Origin: Armadillidium nasatum
Taxonomy: Eukaryota; Arthropoda; Malacostraca; Isopoda; Armadillidiidae
Length of the DNA stretch: 21,570 nucleotides
Assembly: GCA_009176605.1 (NCBI GenBank)
Contig: SEYY01021397.1
Coordinates: forward strand, 12,501 to 34,070
Direction of reading: 5' to 3'
Below the pieces are notes generated by a model. That model did not search any database. It had not been told where the DNA came from and saw only the letters and a program-made list of their open reading frames with translations. A program made the translations under genes and the position numbers. Positions 9,721-21,240 of this stretch are shown here, piece by piece (the first letter of the stretch is position 1; every line of letters begins with the position of its first letter).

Positions 9721-10585
9721 ACAATTAAAATGCATGACTTGCAGGGAAATACGTTGTTCATAGAAAGCATTTTTTTTTTCTTGTAAATTTATAAATTTAT
9801 ACTTCCTATTTATTTTTTATAATGTAAAGTACTTTTACTATCTACTTCTCTTTATAACCTTGTCACTTTATCAGTAGTAATAATGTTAGGTTTTACTATT
9901 GTATTACTCAGGCATGATATAAATAATTTGTCATTTGTGTATCCACATCAACATGGTACTTGAGGGCATTTTATGACTTCCTTTTTTATATTTTAACTAT
10001 CACAATGTATTTTTTTTTTTCATGAAAAACATAGTGAGAAGTGGTACTTAAGATTCTTTGATTGAAAAGAAGAAGAAATATATGCAGTACTCTAGCAGTT
10101 TCACCCTTCAAAATGAAACATTTTACATAATTTGACCACTTAAATTAAGCACACCTTTAGGACATTTTGATGGTTTTTTTTTTTTTTTCTTTTATAAAGA
10201 AAAATAAATTGAATAATCCTCTGTTGCATTTTTTCCCCGAAAGATTAAAGATTACTAAATTTTTTAAAATTTTGTACGGTAACAATAAAGTTAAAATTTG
10301 TATTAGAAACTAAATGCTAATTTCTCCATGGCAAACAAATTCTTCCACAAGATGTAATGCTTTTTAAAGGCTTACATTAAAATGTAAAGTGAGAGAAGTG
10401 TTCATTTTATTTTTGCTTGCAATTTCCCTACTTTACTCAACTACAAAGATATTAGAATAAAACTGTAAGAGAAAGAATGAGTAAGGAAACCAAAATTTTT
10501 ACACCAAAAATTTCACATGAAAAGAATTTTACTACTTTATAATTGGATCAATAAACAGTTCTACATTCCTTTAAATTAAAAAAAC
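9721..10585. other. AT-rich DNA without recognised features
   Basis: Highly AT-rich with several T or A homopolymers of 9-14 bases, no open frame of interest and no repeat pair that I could see. It lies between the third (TA)n tract and the point at which Gypsy integrase sequence resumes. Confidence 0.4.
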
Positions 10586-10587
10586 AA

Positions 10588-11262
10588 AAAATGGTGACTT
10601 ATGTTATCCAATCTCAGGAGGGAAGACAATTTAGAGTATACCATCGACAGTTAAGAAAGTGGAACCTTCCACCCTTGTACTTGGAAAATAATGCATTATT
10701 CCGAAAATTAGCAATGGATTTTCAAGAGGAAGAACCAGATTATATTCCTGAAAACTCCAGAGTTTTATTACACCAACCACAGAAAATGTAGTTGAAAATT
10801 GCATTGTAGTGGATGATCAAGATCAAGATTTCGAAGGATTTACCCTCTCAGAAAAGGGTCGAACAAAATGTTTGGAGATCTTAGAGAGCATCAGACATCA
10901 GAAGTATCTACCAGGAGTTTATGAATATAGCGGATCCCCTACGTAGCAGCTCTCCCATTATGGGGATCGAGAGATTGTCAGAGAGAAATACGAGTATGTC
11001 TACTACTATGACCCCAAAAAGTACGGAAATGATTGAGGAACCTACTAACGAAACTAATTTCTCAGGATTCCCATTGAGCGATGAGAATGATAGCGAACCA
11101 GAAGACATTGTTACCTGTGATAATGACCGACCTTTTACCCAATCAAGAGGTGTTGTTCAAGAGCTGCCCTATATTCAAACTTACATTCTGGAAAGGAAAG
11201 GAAATGCGTATAAACAAACTAGTCTCTGCGTTGTTGACCCAACAACGGGTAGGGAGGAATGA
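10588..11262 (+). pseudogene. Gypsy integrase C-terminus and acidic tail, probably element 1
   Basis: The segment begins with TYVIQSQEGRQFRVYHRQLRKWNLPPLYL, which has the closing pattern of the Gypsy GPY/F module (TY.....G....VH..QLR.W..PP), comparable to the QVRAHQKQLRLWRMPPEYL stretch of element 2. An acidic, Ser/Thr-rich tail follows, in a second open stretch from about 10921 to 11262 (FSGFPLSDENDSEPEDI). This is where the end of pol would be expected for element 1, and order and orientation agree, but the integrase core is missing from the window, so membership is inferred. Fossil; broken. Confidence 0.65.
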
Positions 11263-12538
11263 CAAGGTGTACATTAATCATTCTATCCTTTCAGAAGCAT
11301 TTGTGAAAGACAAATATAATATTTTATAATCTCTCAACTATCTATGTTAGTGATCCCAAATAAAACATGATTGTGTGTACAGTGTTAAGGATTTCCACAG
11401 CTGTTTTGAAGACCAATTTTATTCATTAGCAAATCCTCGGACCTCCGAGTAAGTGACACTTTTATATCCATATTTATTCTATTTAGGTGTTACTTATCTT
11501 AAGAATTAGGGCCAAATTTAATTCTGTGTTCCTGTTCCAGGAACGGGCTCCAGATCCTATTTAGGAAGCTTGGCAGACTAAGGCACATATGTGATCAATC
11601 CATTACCCAACTTGGTTGAATCTCTGGCATTACTAACGTTTATTTAAATATCATATTCCTCACCAAATTAATGTAACCTTATTTGAGAATTTTCTTGTGT
11701 TTCTTTTGCTTTTGGTTTTTGATAAATCAAATATCTAGAAATTTATAAATATATTCCCCTGGTACCCCAGTTAAATTTCTCTCATTTCTAACAACTTTTG
11801 CAACTCACATATTTATTTTTATTATTATTATTATTATTATTATTAGTAATATTATTATATTTAATATTATTATTATTATTCTTACTATTTTCTTATTATT
11901 ATTCCATCGTGCATGAGTGATGTGTGTATGAAGATTGAGATTTGTGGTGGAATAATTATAGAAAGTATTTGACTCTTTTGTCCCAAAAACAATCCTCCAT
12001 TTGCAATATTTAATTGTAAAATATATGTCACTAATATAAAACAAATTAATAAATACCAGAATAAGTAAATAAACCTAAATCCTTCAAATTGCCCTTATTG
12101 TAAATTATTATTTTGTAAAGTTACTAAATATATATATATAATTTTTTTTTACTAAACTTTCTTTTAAACCCCCATTTGCTTATTTTCTTTAATTTGTTTG
12201 GGTTTCGAAAAACACTTGCATTAGTTTTCATGGTAAGCAGCCTTCATCAGTTTTCTTTCTTTGCATTTATTAACTTCTGCTGACCTTACCCAGTTGGTTG
12301 CCACTCTGTATTTATCTTTCCAATTCTGGTGAGGTGGGAGACTGCAGCAGTAGAAACCTCAGTCCTTTTCTATTCTTGTGTAGCAAAATCGGTGGTGGTG
12401 TTTCTTCATCAAAAGTGTGTCCCAGTCAATGGGACGACTACAGTGAACTCACCAACAAGGTAAGCGACTAGGTAAAGCCCCCCTGTCCTTTGTTTGACTA
12501 TTGTGGGGCTTTCTGTCAAGTGGCTCCGTCCACCCCCA
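11250..12538 (+). repeat. Possible LTR between element 1 end and element 3 start
   Basis: A purine run GGGTAGGGAGGAA (11247-11259) that could be a polypurine tract is followed by TGACAAGGTG, an LTR-like TG start. At the other side a CA at 12537-12538 lies seven bases before a primer-binding-site match. If both are real, a single LTR-like block of about 1.28 kb serves as 3' LTR of element 1 and 5' LTR of element 3. No second copy is available for comparison and the block contains a (TTA)n-rich stretch (about 11815-11890) and a short (TA)n (12128-12140), so the LTR may be shorter, or two partial LTRs may abut. Confidence 0.3.
11815..11890. repeat. (TTA)n imperfect microsatellite
   Basis: TTA/ATT trinucleotide units in two runs interrupted by TAGTAATATTATTATATTTAA-like sequence. 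Confidence 0.85.
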
Positions 12539-12545
12539 CTTAATT

Positions 12546-12556
12546 TGGTAGCAGAG
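12546..12556 (+). promoter_or_regulatory. Primer binding site, initiator-Met tRNA type, of element 3
   Basis: TGGTAGCAGAG is complementary to the 3' end of eukaryotic initiator methionine tRNA (…CTCTGCTACCA) over all 11 bases. Such sites prime minus-strand synthesis and lie just downstream of the 5' LTR; the gag start of element 3 is about 120 bases downstream, as expected. This identification is from memory of the tRNA sequence. Confidence 0.6.
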
Positions 12557-12677
12557 AGTAGTTCTGACGTTTCTGCCGACCTTTCCCATTCACTGCGGTG
12601 AATACTTTTGTTTTGCAAGTGTTTTCCTTAGCCTCTTTTGGTTTAGTTCTGTTTCTGTTCTCTCATTTCAATACATA

Positions 12678-13960
12678 ATGGATAATGTAAAAGAATCTGG
12701 TTCTGGTGACATTCCTTGCCACCACACTATCACTGAGCCTACTTTAGGTTCGGAAGGCAGGCAGAACCATGCGCTTTCAAATATAGATACAGGCCTGGAA
12801 TCCCAAACTCTACAAACTCTTTTGGCACATAATACCAGAATGTTAGATTCTATGACGTCCTTAATACAGACCCTTACATTGAATCAAACCCCAAGGGTCA
12901 TCCCTCCTGGAATAGAAAGGATGGAGGGGACACTTTTTTACAGTTTTTGACCCGTTATGAGGACTATTGTGCTAGGGCATACCCTGGCTCTTCGGAGGGA
13001 ATGTTACCTCTTTTGGGTTCTTTCTTGGAGGGACCTGCATTGCAAGTTTATCAGACCATAGTAAAATATACTTTCAGTTATGAAGAGGCGAAGACTCAGT
13101 TATTACAGTGGTTTAGGAAGGAAATCATCAAGGATCAGAAGAATGAAACGTGAAAAATGAATTCTTTATGGCTTGTTTAGCAGAGGGTGAGACTGCTACC
13201 ATGTATGCTTTGAGGTTAGAAGGATTGGCTCGCAAAGCATTCCCTGGATGTGATATGACAAATATGCCGATCATGCGACAAAAACTCCTGGAATGTCTGC
13301 CTTCTCCAGCTAAGGCACAAGTGGAAACCATGCTGACCATGGTTGAAACCTCCATGGGGAGTAAGGTCACATGAGATCGACTGGTGACCATTGTAGATTC
13401 CCATTTTCCTCAGCCGATGGTAAGACCAAATCCAACCACTCAATCTGGAAATGTGGTTGACCTTACCAGCAACTTACCAATAAATGTGGTGTTCCCGCAG
13501 TCATCTCAAACCCTTTGTTGCTGTCATTCTCAAACACACTTCAATCCTGTCTCTCATCTAGGTAGCCACAATCATTCAATAGGGAGCCTTCCTACTCATC
13601 AACACAACTGGTCAGCCCAAATGACCATTCCAAAACAAACAGTTGAACACCGTCAGGATAATCAAGCACAGACAATAGGTAGGACACCCCATATTGATCA
13701 AAATATGAGGGGTAGATGTAGCTATTGTAAAAAGATGGGACATACCATGGGTCAGTGTCGATCTAGACCCTTCTGTCAATTTTGTGGGAAAAGAGGTCAC
13801 ACTTTTGAAAATTGTTATCTTTCCAACAATGCTTGCATTGTAACCAGGAAAGGCATTTGGTGCAAGATTGCCCCATCAAAAACAATACTAACCTATGTTG
13901 TCCTATATGCAAAGATGAGCATCTAGGAAAAGATTGTCCAACAAAGATGGGAAACTAAGT
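12678..13960 (+). pseudogene. Element 3 gag: leader, capsid-like region and CCHC knuckles
   Basis: Starts MDNVKESGSGDIP after a T-rich leader. A heptad-like stretch (LQTLLAHNTRMLDSMTSLIQ) precedes the capsid-like region, with landmarks FLEGPALQVYQTIV, LLQWFRKEI, MYALRLEGLARKAFPG and LLECLPSPAKAQVE matching element 1. The nucleocapsid part near 13710-13940 has CSYCKKMGHTMGQC and CQFCGKRGHTFENC, with remains of further knuckles after them. The N-terminal leader here is not visible in element 1, where the corresponding region is close to the window edge. Fossil gag. Confidence 0.8.
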
Positions 13961-14059
13961 TGTTCTGATGTGGAAGACCTCACATCAGAGCCTGAACCTT
14001 CCTCCACACCAAATCTGCAAAATATTCTGGAGAGTCCTGGAAGGTCTCAGGAGTAAACT

Positions 14060-14789
14060 CTTCCAGAGTTGAACCAAGAACAAAACAACCCTCACCTGGA
14101 TGAGATCCAAACTGATCATGATAGAGAAACTATCCCTGAGAACACTGAACATCACAACATTATACCATTAGGAATGACTAAAGCTACGCTTGACACTCTA
14201 ATTATTAATGTTGCTATAAATGATCAACCCCATTTGGGTAATCTTACTGCTTTCGTTGACACAGGGGCTGGGGTTAGTCTAATATCCTCTAGTCATTACC
14301 ATAAGTTAGATAAAGATAAGTTTCCACTTGAGGGAAGCCTGTATAATAGTGTAGTGTAGTGTATTAGGAAGTGTAACCATCTCTCTCAAATTATCCCCTG
14401 CTTATTCTCTTAAACCCAAAAAATTTGTTGTAATTCCTGATGGGATCATGGAATATGATCTAGTCATTGGGTATGACGTTTTAAGAAAAGAGCACCTATT
14501 GCCAGACCCACATGAAGGAGAACTTGTACTCAGAACAGGCAATGTTGTCAAAACTGTATCTACAGATATACGAATGGCCAATAATGCCCATTACCAGTGT
14601 GCTCTGATAGAAGATGTCACAATACCACCCAAGAGTTTCCTTACCATTGGGGTTTGTGTAAACAACCTAACATCTCCAACTGGTAAGTTGGCCCTCTTAG
14701 AAGCTAGCCCAAATGACAAAGTTGATGTGGGTCCTGCAATACTCAACCTTCATTGTAATCCTGCAATGATTATTGCCAGAAACAACTAA
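14060..14789 (+). pseudogene. Element 3 aspartic protease region
   Basis: Retropepsin landmarks: the catalytic AFVDTGAGVSLISS near 14255 and the closing LVIGYDVLRKEHLLPDP near 14460, closely parallel to element 1 (ALVDTGAAGSLI, LIIGYDFLSHEQLLPD). The connector domain follows with STDIRMANNAHY and VTIPPKSFLTIGV, matching IRTLQSRDGIA and ISLPLNKCITIPI in element 1. No RT follows. Fossil part. Confidence 0.85.
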
Positions 14790-14890
14790 TGCTACAAAAA
14801 GGCTAAAGAAAGGGCAATGTCTAGGTCAAGTAGAGATCATCGATTCTCATGATCCTGCCATAAACTTGGTTGGATGGATTTAGTTGGGGA

Positions 14891-14997
14891 TTCATTGAGG
14901 TGACATCAGTTGCCGATTATTTCTGACAGATCTAGATGATAGATATAGATGGAGACGAGTGCTGGCCCCGCTGACAGGCCCCTAGAGCCTTACTGAA

Positions 14998-15000
<3 letters not shown>
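14891..15000. other. Unassigned less AT-rich segment abutting a (TA)n array
   Basis: About 110 bases ending CCCTAGAGCCTTACTGAAATC directly before the (AT) array. It is not like the retroelement before it. The arrangement, a unique-looking sequence terminating exactly at a microsatellite, resembles the 3' end of a short retroposed repeat with a simple-repeat tail, but I cannot name a family. Confidence 0.3.

Positions 15001-15093
<93 letters not shown>
15001..15093. repeat. (TA)n microsatellite, left part of array split by the MITE
   Basis: About 93 bases of alternating AT, running directly into the left inverted repeat of the MITE at 15094. Confidence 0.95.
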
Positions 15094-15694
<601 letters not shown>

Positions 15695-15695
15695 A

Positions 15696-15804
15696 AAAAA
15701 AAAATATCAGTATCAGTATTGGCAAATTTTTAGGTATCAGAATCAGTGAATTTGAAAGTCTTGGTATCAGTATCGGTAAAAATTTTGGTATCGCTCCATC
15801 CCTA
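15696..15804 (-). mobile_element. hAT-like transposon end, truncated
   Basis: Rich in GGTATCAGTATCGG-type repeats and ending GGTATCGCTCCATCCCTA at 15804. Read on the minus strand it begins TAGGGATGGAGCGATACC, which is like the (C/T)AGGG-TGCACCGATACCGATAC termini of many hAT elements. The element body would lie to the left but is cut off by the (TA)n array at 15691. A near-identical terminus in the opposite orientation starts at 18120. Confidence 0.55.
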
Positions 15805-15969
15805 AATTATATATATAAATTGGAGATGGATCGCGTGTCATATTTTCTCAATTGCGGATGAGGATATAGATTTTTCATCAAGTGTGGATAAGGAAGTTGA
15901 AATTTTGAAAGTGTGGATGTGGATGTTAATTTTGATGAGGATGCTCCGCAGATGCAGAAGCAATCACTA
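15805..15969. other. Unassigned sequence between hAT-like end and (TA)n
   Basis: About 165 bases, GAT/GTGGAT-rich (for example GAAAGTGTGGATGTGGATG). No feature recognised. Confidence 0.3.
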
Positions 15970-15996
15970 ATATATATATATATATATATAATATAT

Positions 15997-16074
<78 letters not shown>

Positions 16075-16080
16075 ATATAA
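15970..16080. repeat. (TA)n microsatellite with a few phase interruptions
   Basis: About 110 bases of alternating TA with three phase shifts, lying about 30 bases downstream (host-gene sense) of the splice donor of the coiled-coil exon. Confidence 0.95.
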
Positions 16081-16107
16081 ATTAATTATACCATACAGTC
16101 TACTTAC

Positions 16108-16309
16108 AGCTTCATCACTCTTTTTTTGAAGATCATTTTTTAATTTGTTAATTTCTTGCTCCAATTCTTTAACAGTATTTTCTACTTCCTTCAACTTAAT
16201 CTGCTTGTTGTCTACTTCATGCTTAAAGCCTTCCTTTTTTTCCTCTAGTTCATGAATATTGTCCTGTAACTGTTGATTTTTGTTTTCATACTGTACCTGC
16301 CTCATACCA
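16108..16309 (-). CDS. GOLM1/GOLM2-like gene, second coding exon (coiled coil)
   Basis: Exon of 202 bases on the minus strand encoding residues 51-118 of the predicted protein: one base completing a Ser codon, then 67 codons. It encodes an almost continuous heptad coiled coil (QQLQDNIHELEEKKEGFK, VENTVKELEQEINKLKNDL) very rich in Lys, Glu, Gln and Asn. The donor is strong: GCT followed by GTAAGT (16107-16102). The acceptor is TTCTAG before 16309, directly preceded by a (TA)n array. The acceptor phase (needs one base) exactly complements exon one, which ends with two bases of a codon; in-frame alternatives such as the CAG sites near 16298 and 16292 do not fit the phase. In the GOLM/CASC4 family this lumenal coiled coil follows the membrane anchor. 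The next exon should start in phase 0 and was not found to the left. Confidence 0.65.
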
Positions 16310-17800
<1,491 letters not shown>

Positions 17801-17952
17801 CTAATTTTAACTTCAGTTTGTAATTTTTCTATTTCTTTACGTAAATCATCATCTAAAGAAGTTAAAGTCCAACATTTATAGCCCAACAAAATTATAACAA
17901 ACAATAACCCAACTAATGCAATATTTGGATAACGCGCATTCATTCTTCTCAT
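17801..17952 (-). CDS. GOLM1/GOLM2 (CASC4)-like Golgi membrane protein, first coding exon
   Basis: Minus-strand exon with 152 coding bases, 50 codons plus two bases. The protein starts MRRMNARYPNIALVGLL, has a membrane segment at about residues 11-25 (IALVGLLFVIILLGY), then W28 and the start of a coiled coil (DDDLRKEIEKLQTEVK). A short basic cytoplasmic tail, one signal anchor, a nearby Trp and then a coiled coil matches human GOLM2 and GOLM1 (R-x-P-(S/P)-L-V-L..., FNYW, LQ..V..LEG.V). Family members are type II Golgi membrane proteins. The first ATG is supported by an in-frame stop (TAA, 17961-17959) three codons upstream. The donor is ATTAG then GTAGGT. Resemblance is by recall, so the gene could be another short-tailed type II coiled-coil protein. 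No symbol is assigned. Confidence 0.65.
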
Positions 17953-17998
17953 AGCTGGTTAAGTTTCATTTACAATTTGAAATACAGAGAGCAGCAAA
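17953..17998 (-). other. 5' UTR part of the exon, with likely splice acceptor
   Basis: On the minus strand CCACTTTTTTTTAG ends at 17999, a good pyrimidine tract plus AG, and would make 17998 the first base of the exon and leave 46 bases of 5' UTR before the ATG. A further untranslated exon and the promoter would then lie to the right, possibly beyond the LINE. It could instead be a chance tract within a longer first exon. Confidence 0.4.
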
Positions 17999-18119
17999 CT
18001 AAAAAAAAGTGGTCAGTTTGTTTTTTAAAATAGTAGGTTTACAAAAAATACATTGCTGGAAAATACATAATATAAAATTTAATAACAGTAGTATAATATA
18101 TAGGTTGTATTAGCTGTAT

Positions 18120-18200
18120 TAGGGATGGAGTGATATCAAAATTTTAACCTATATCAATAATTTTAAACTAACCAATGCTGATGTCAATTTTTAGTGAACT
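18120..18200 (+). mobile_element. hAT-like transposon end, opposite orientation
   Basis: Starts TAGGGATGGAGTGATATCAA at 18120 and continues with ATATCAATA-type repeats. Its first 26 bases match the reverse complement of the terminus ending at 15804 with only two or three differences. The element body would extend to the right, but no matching end (CCATCCCTA) was seen downstream, so it is probably a truncated copy. The right limit given is approximate. Confidence 0.5.
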
Positions 18201-18394
18201 CATGAAGGTTGAAAAAAAGATTTGAAAGTGTTCTGTCACATAAAAATTTGGTGTTCTGAAATCTATAATATCTGGTAATTTTAAAGTCACATTACTAAAC
18301 AAAACTATTGATAGGTGATACTGGGTTGGTGCCACTAAGACTTTGCAGCCAACTTGCCTCAGTGCACAATCTATTTTCATTAATTTTTGCAACA
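18201..18394. other. Unassigned sequence between hAT-like end and LINE
   Basis: About 190 bases. A minus-strand open stretch (18168-18395) has no recognisable domain. It may be the truncated interior of the hAT-like element or unique DNA. Confidence 0.3.
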
Positions 18395-19668
18395 TTTACA
18401 GTCTTCAATCTAATTTTCCTTAGTTGACTACCACCTCTGTTCTTTTAGACCTCACCTCTGTTCTTGACTGAAACTCAGGTGCTTGAGGGTTCCAATAGTA
18501 AACCATTTTCTGTTTCCTTTTACTGTCTCTATCCTCAATTTTCAGCCAAAGGAGGTTGTTGTGCATATGTACGTAACAATTTTGTTTGCTGTTGTGTCTC
18601 TAATTTGAAGTTTTCTGAATTTTCCACCTTGTGGCTTAAGCTCTTTTTCCAATCATTTGTTCTGTTTATTTACCTCCTAATTCTACTGACTATTCTAAAT
18701 ACATTGACTATTTAAACTCCAAAGTAGAGCACGCTCTCTTTTCTTATTATTAAGTGATTTCAGTGTTCACCACTGCCAATGGCTTTTCCTATTTCTCATG
18801 ATATAGCCAGTGAATGTGATTTCCAATTCTCCACTCAAAAAGACTTTGAGCATTTGGTGTAGCTCCCTAATCACATCATTGATCACCTTGGAGATAAACC
18901 CAACATTCTAGATCTTTTTCTAACTTTTAATCCTTCTCCTTATGCTGCTAAACTAAATCCACCTCTGAGTTCCTTCAATCCCCTTCTATCTATTCAAGTC
19001 TTCCACAGGACTACAGTGAGGAAATGTTTTTGACACCAGTGTGCAAACTGGTCAAACTTGCAGTTGTACTTCTTTGATTTCATGTAGAATGATTATCACT
19101 TCCGTGTTAAGAGAGCATTACCAAAGTGATTCTCTGTGGCATGAAGATGTACATTCTATAATCTTTCCCTTCAACAAAACCTTGGTATAACTCTACTTGT
19201 TCTTGTGCTATTTGCTGAAAGGATGCTACCTTCTGGAATTACTAGTCTTCAAACTTCAGAAGCCCAAGCAATTTATATTTCATCCTAGAATCATGCAAAA
19301 TTTGTTCTTCTTAATACCAAAAAATTATTTCTCAGTACAAAATGCAATAATTTTTCTCACTCTTCTTCCTCACACTCTTTCTGGCATTTTGAAAAAATAT
19401 CTAACTCAAACTTTACTTTTTTTTTTTTCCTCCTCTAGTATCTACTTTCGAAACAACTACTGTTTTACCTTCATTATAGCTGAACTCACTTGTCAAACTT
19501 TTGCTACCAATTATGGTCCAACTGGGGCCTTGGGTAAAAATCAGAGAAAACCAGGGTTTGCCTGCCAGGGTTAAAATGGCAAATTATACTTAATGGTGGA
19601 TTAAATCAAACAAAAGTGTATGGTCCTACTGGTATCCCTTCTGTGGTTCTCAAAACTCATGCTTTTTT
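18395..19668 (+). mobile_element. Decayed Jockey-like LINE, endonuclease to early RT region (piece A)
   Basis: Plus-strand fragments in several frames, in LINE order. Near 18460 is LTETQ-like MTETQVLEG; at 18510-18600 CLYPQFSAKGGCCAYVRNNF, the 'YPRFSPKGGCCAYVRND' region of an apurinic-type endonuclease; near 18755 SDFSVHHCQWL (family LGDFNVHHQLWL, catalytic Asp/His region); near 18890 a LGDKPNILDLFLT-like stretch; near 19190-19420 the linker to RT (CSCAI, YFISRKCNN-like, HFAKNIS-like); near 19490 ELTCQTFATN; and at 19618 YGPTGIPSVVLKTHA (family YGPDGIPPVVLKN). Many stops and frame changes make it long dead. The closest matches I recall are crustacean Jockey/BS-type LINEs. The patch at about 19501-19610 does not fit the LINE and may be a small insertion. 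Confidence 0.7.
19612..19668 (+). repeat. 57-bp direct repeat, copy 1 (LINE RT start)
   Basis: Begins AAAAGTGTATGGTCCTACTG. It matches 20469-20525 with two mismatches in 57 bases, while flanks on both sides differ. Confidence 0.9.
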
Positions 19669-20380
19669 TCAATATTTTCTTTTCTGTTTCTTTTGACTGC
19701 TCCTCTTCTGCTAGTGAATGTTCATCTTTGTGTTTTAATTTTAGATGCCCCCATAAAGATGTTAAAAAAATTTTACCTGGGGCATCAGGAGGTCCTCTTC
19801 TAATTTCCTGGCTGCAGATGTTACATTTAGCTATTTTGAGCCTATCTGAAACATTGTAAATACTCCCATACTGCTAAAGCTGATCTTTAGCCATAGTGAC
19901 TGAAAGTATGAACAAGATAATAATTTTGAAATAATGAAGCTAAATGATACAAGTTTAATATAAAGCAATAAAAATAGCAATGTTATAATATAAATACAGG
20001 TTATATTAATAATTTTATATCTTATACTTTTTCATATTTTAACTTAGGGTCTTACCCAAGTAAACCTGTTTAATCACTATTGTGAATCAGAAAAAAAAAG
20101 ATTTTCAAAAATTTTTATACTTTTTTTTAAACTTTTATTATACAAAATCTGTAATTTTCTGATTTTTAAAAAGTTTTTTTAGAATAAGCATATAATCATT
20201 AATTTAAGTGAATGTTGACTATTATACTCCTTCCTTATAATTACTAAGTGTTAATTAAAATTATATTTTCTTAACCTAAAATTTCAGTGCTTTTGACCTG
20301 TGCAAATTTTAGGCACCCACCCCCAGCAAAATTTCAGCTGTAGTTAGCACCTACTGCCAATTTCAACTTTAGATGATTTT
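19669..20380. other. Unassigned AT-rich gap between LINE pieces
   Basis: The LINE resemblance of piece A stops at about 19669. The interval holds a stretch around 19740-19860 (GATGCCCCCATAAAG, GGGGCATCAGGAGGTCC) without family resemblance, then AT-rich DNA to about 20280. LINE-like sequence returns gradually from about 20300. Confidence 0.4.
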
Positions 20381-21240
20381 GGAGCTACACCTCCTCCAAC
20401 TCACATATGCCTAAAATTGTACTTTCTTCTAAAGATGTCATTTCTGCAATCTCTGAGCTAAGCACTAAAAAAGTGTATGGTCCTACTGGTATCTCTTCTG
20501 TGGTTCTCAAAACTCGTGCTTTTTTAGCTTGCACCCTGCCTTGACAAACTATTTTGCTCTGTATTTCTACTTTGACCTTCGCTTCTTGCTAGAAATGTGC
20601 TCTCATTTAGCCTGTGCTAAAAAAGGGGATCCCTCTCAATCCTCCGACTAACGTCCCATTTCTTCAACTTCCATTCTTTTTAAAGTTTCATATTTCGATT
20701 TGGAAACATCTTAAATCTTCTAATCTTATCTCTGACTGCCAGTAAGGTTTTCATAAAAAACTACCTACTGGTGATCTTCTTTTCATTCTCTTGGACTCTT
20801 AGTCCTCTGATCTTTGGTATTATAGTAAATCTTTTACTGTCGTACTAGACATATCGAAAAGCCTTTCAGAGTGTTGCAAAAAAGCTTTGATTTTTAAATT
20901 TCTTTTGGAATCTGTCCTTTCTGATTTTATTTTCAGTCAATCCATATCAGCTGTTGTAGATGATCTATTCAAAAACATTGGAATTTGTTTAGAAATTTCA
21001 ATTTTATTCTTTTGTAACCAAAGTTAGCCTATGCTCAATCTTATATGTACTCTACTGGTAAAGTCTGGAACACACTTCCTTCATCTATTTTCCCAACTTC
21101 CTATGACTTAGGCACCTTTAAATGCTGTGTATCAGGTCATGTCAGCCTTTAATTTGACCATGTTTCTGACTTTCCTCCCAACTCTGGTGGTACATTGGTA
21201 GGCCTCTGGCCTTTGCCCACCAGAGGAGAAATAAAAAAAA
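20381..21240 (+). mobile_element. Decayed Jockey-like LINE, RT region to 3' end (piece B)
   Basis: LINE order resumes slightly upstream of where piece A stopped. Near 20470 is YGPTGISSVVLKTRAF; near 20620 VLKKGDPSQSSD with RPISSTS (family PKKGDRSNPSNYRPIALTS); near 20840 VLDIS (family VALDISKAFDRVWH), then YFQSIHISCC-like SISAVVDD near 20945. From 21055 KVWNTLPSSIFPTSYDLGTF matches the C-terminal 'LWNSLPASVFPPSYDLNSFK' of the family. The end at about 21225-21240 is GAGAAATAAAAAAAAAATATATA, a poly(A)-like tail. Much of the RT between 20950 and 21040 is missing. It is dead, with many stops. It lies in the same orientation as piece A. Confidence 0.7.
20469..20525 (+). repeat. 57-bp direct repeat, copy 2 (LINE RT start)
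   Basis: Counterpart of 19612-19668, 857 bases downstream. It shows that pieces A and B overlap in LINE coordinates and so are two copies or a rearranged copy. Confidence 0.9.

Larger units (their letters stand above)
12546..14890 (+). mobile_element. Element 3: decayed Gypsy element, gag and protease only
   Basis: A second fossil of the same lineage as element 1, oriented the same way. After the primer binding site it has a gag leader, capsid-like region, CCHC knuckles and retropepsin with the post-protease connector. It then fades out at about 14870-14890, before any RT. Shared landmarks with element 1 are collinear over the full 2 kb, but identity is visibly modest, so the two are separate old insertions or subfamilies and not a recent duplication. 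The copy is broken in roughly half a dozen places and has lost everything 3' of the protease region. Confidence 0.85.

Noticed and set aside
12409-13800. Minus-strand frames opposite element 3 gag as genes
   Set aside because: They lie across conserved gag motifs on the plus strand and lack domains.
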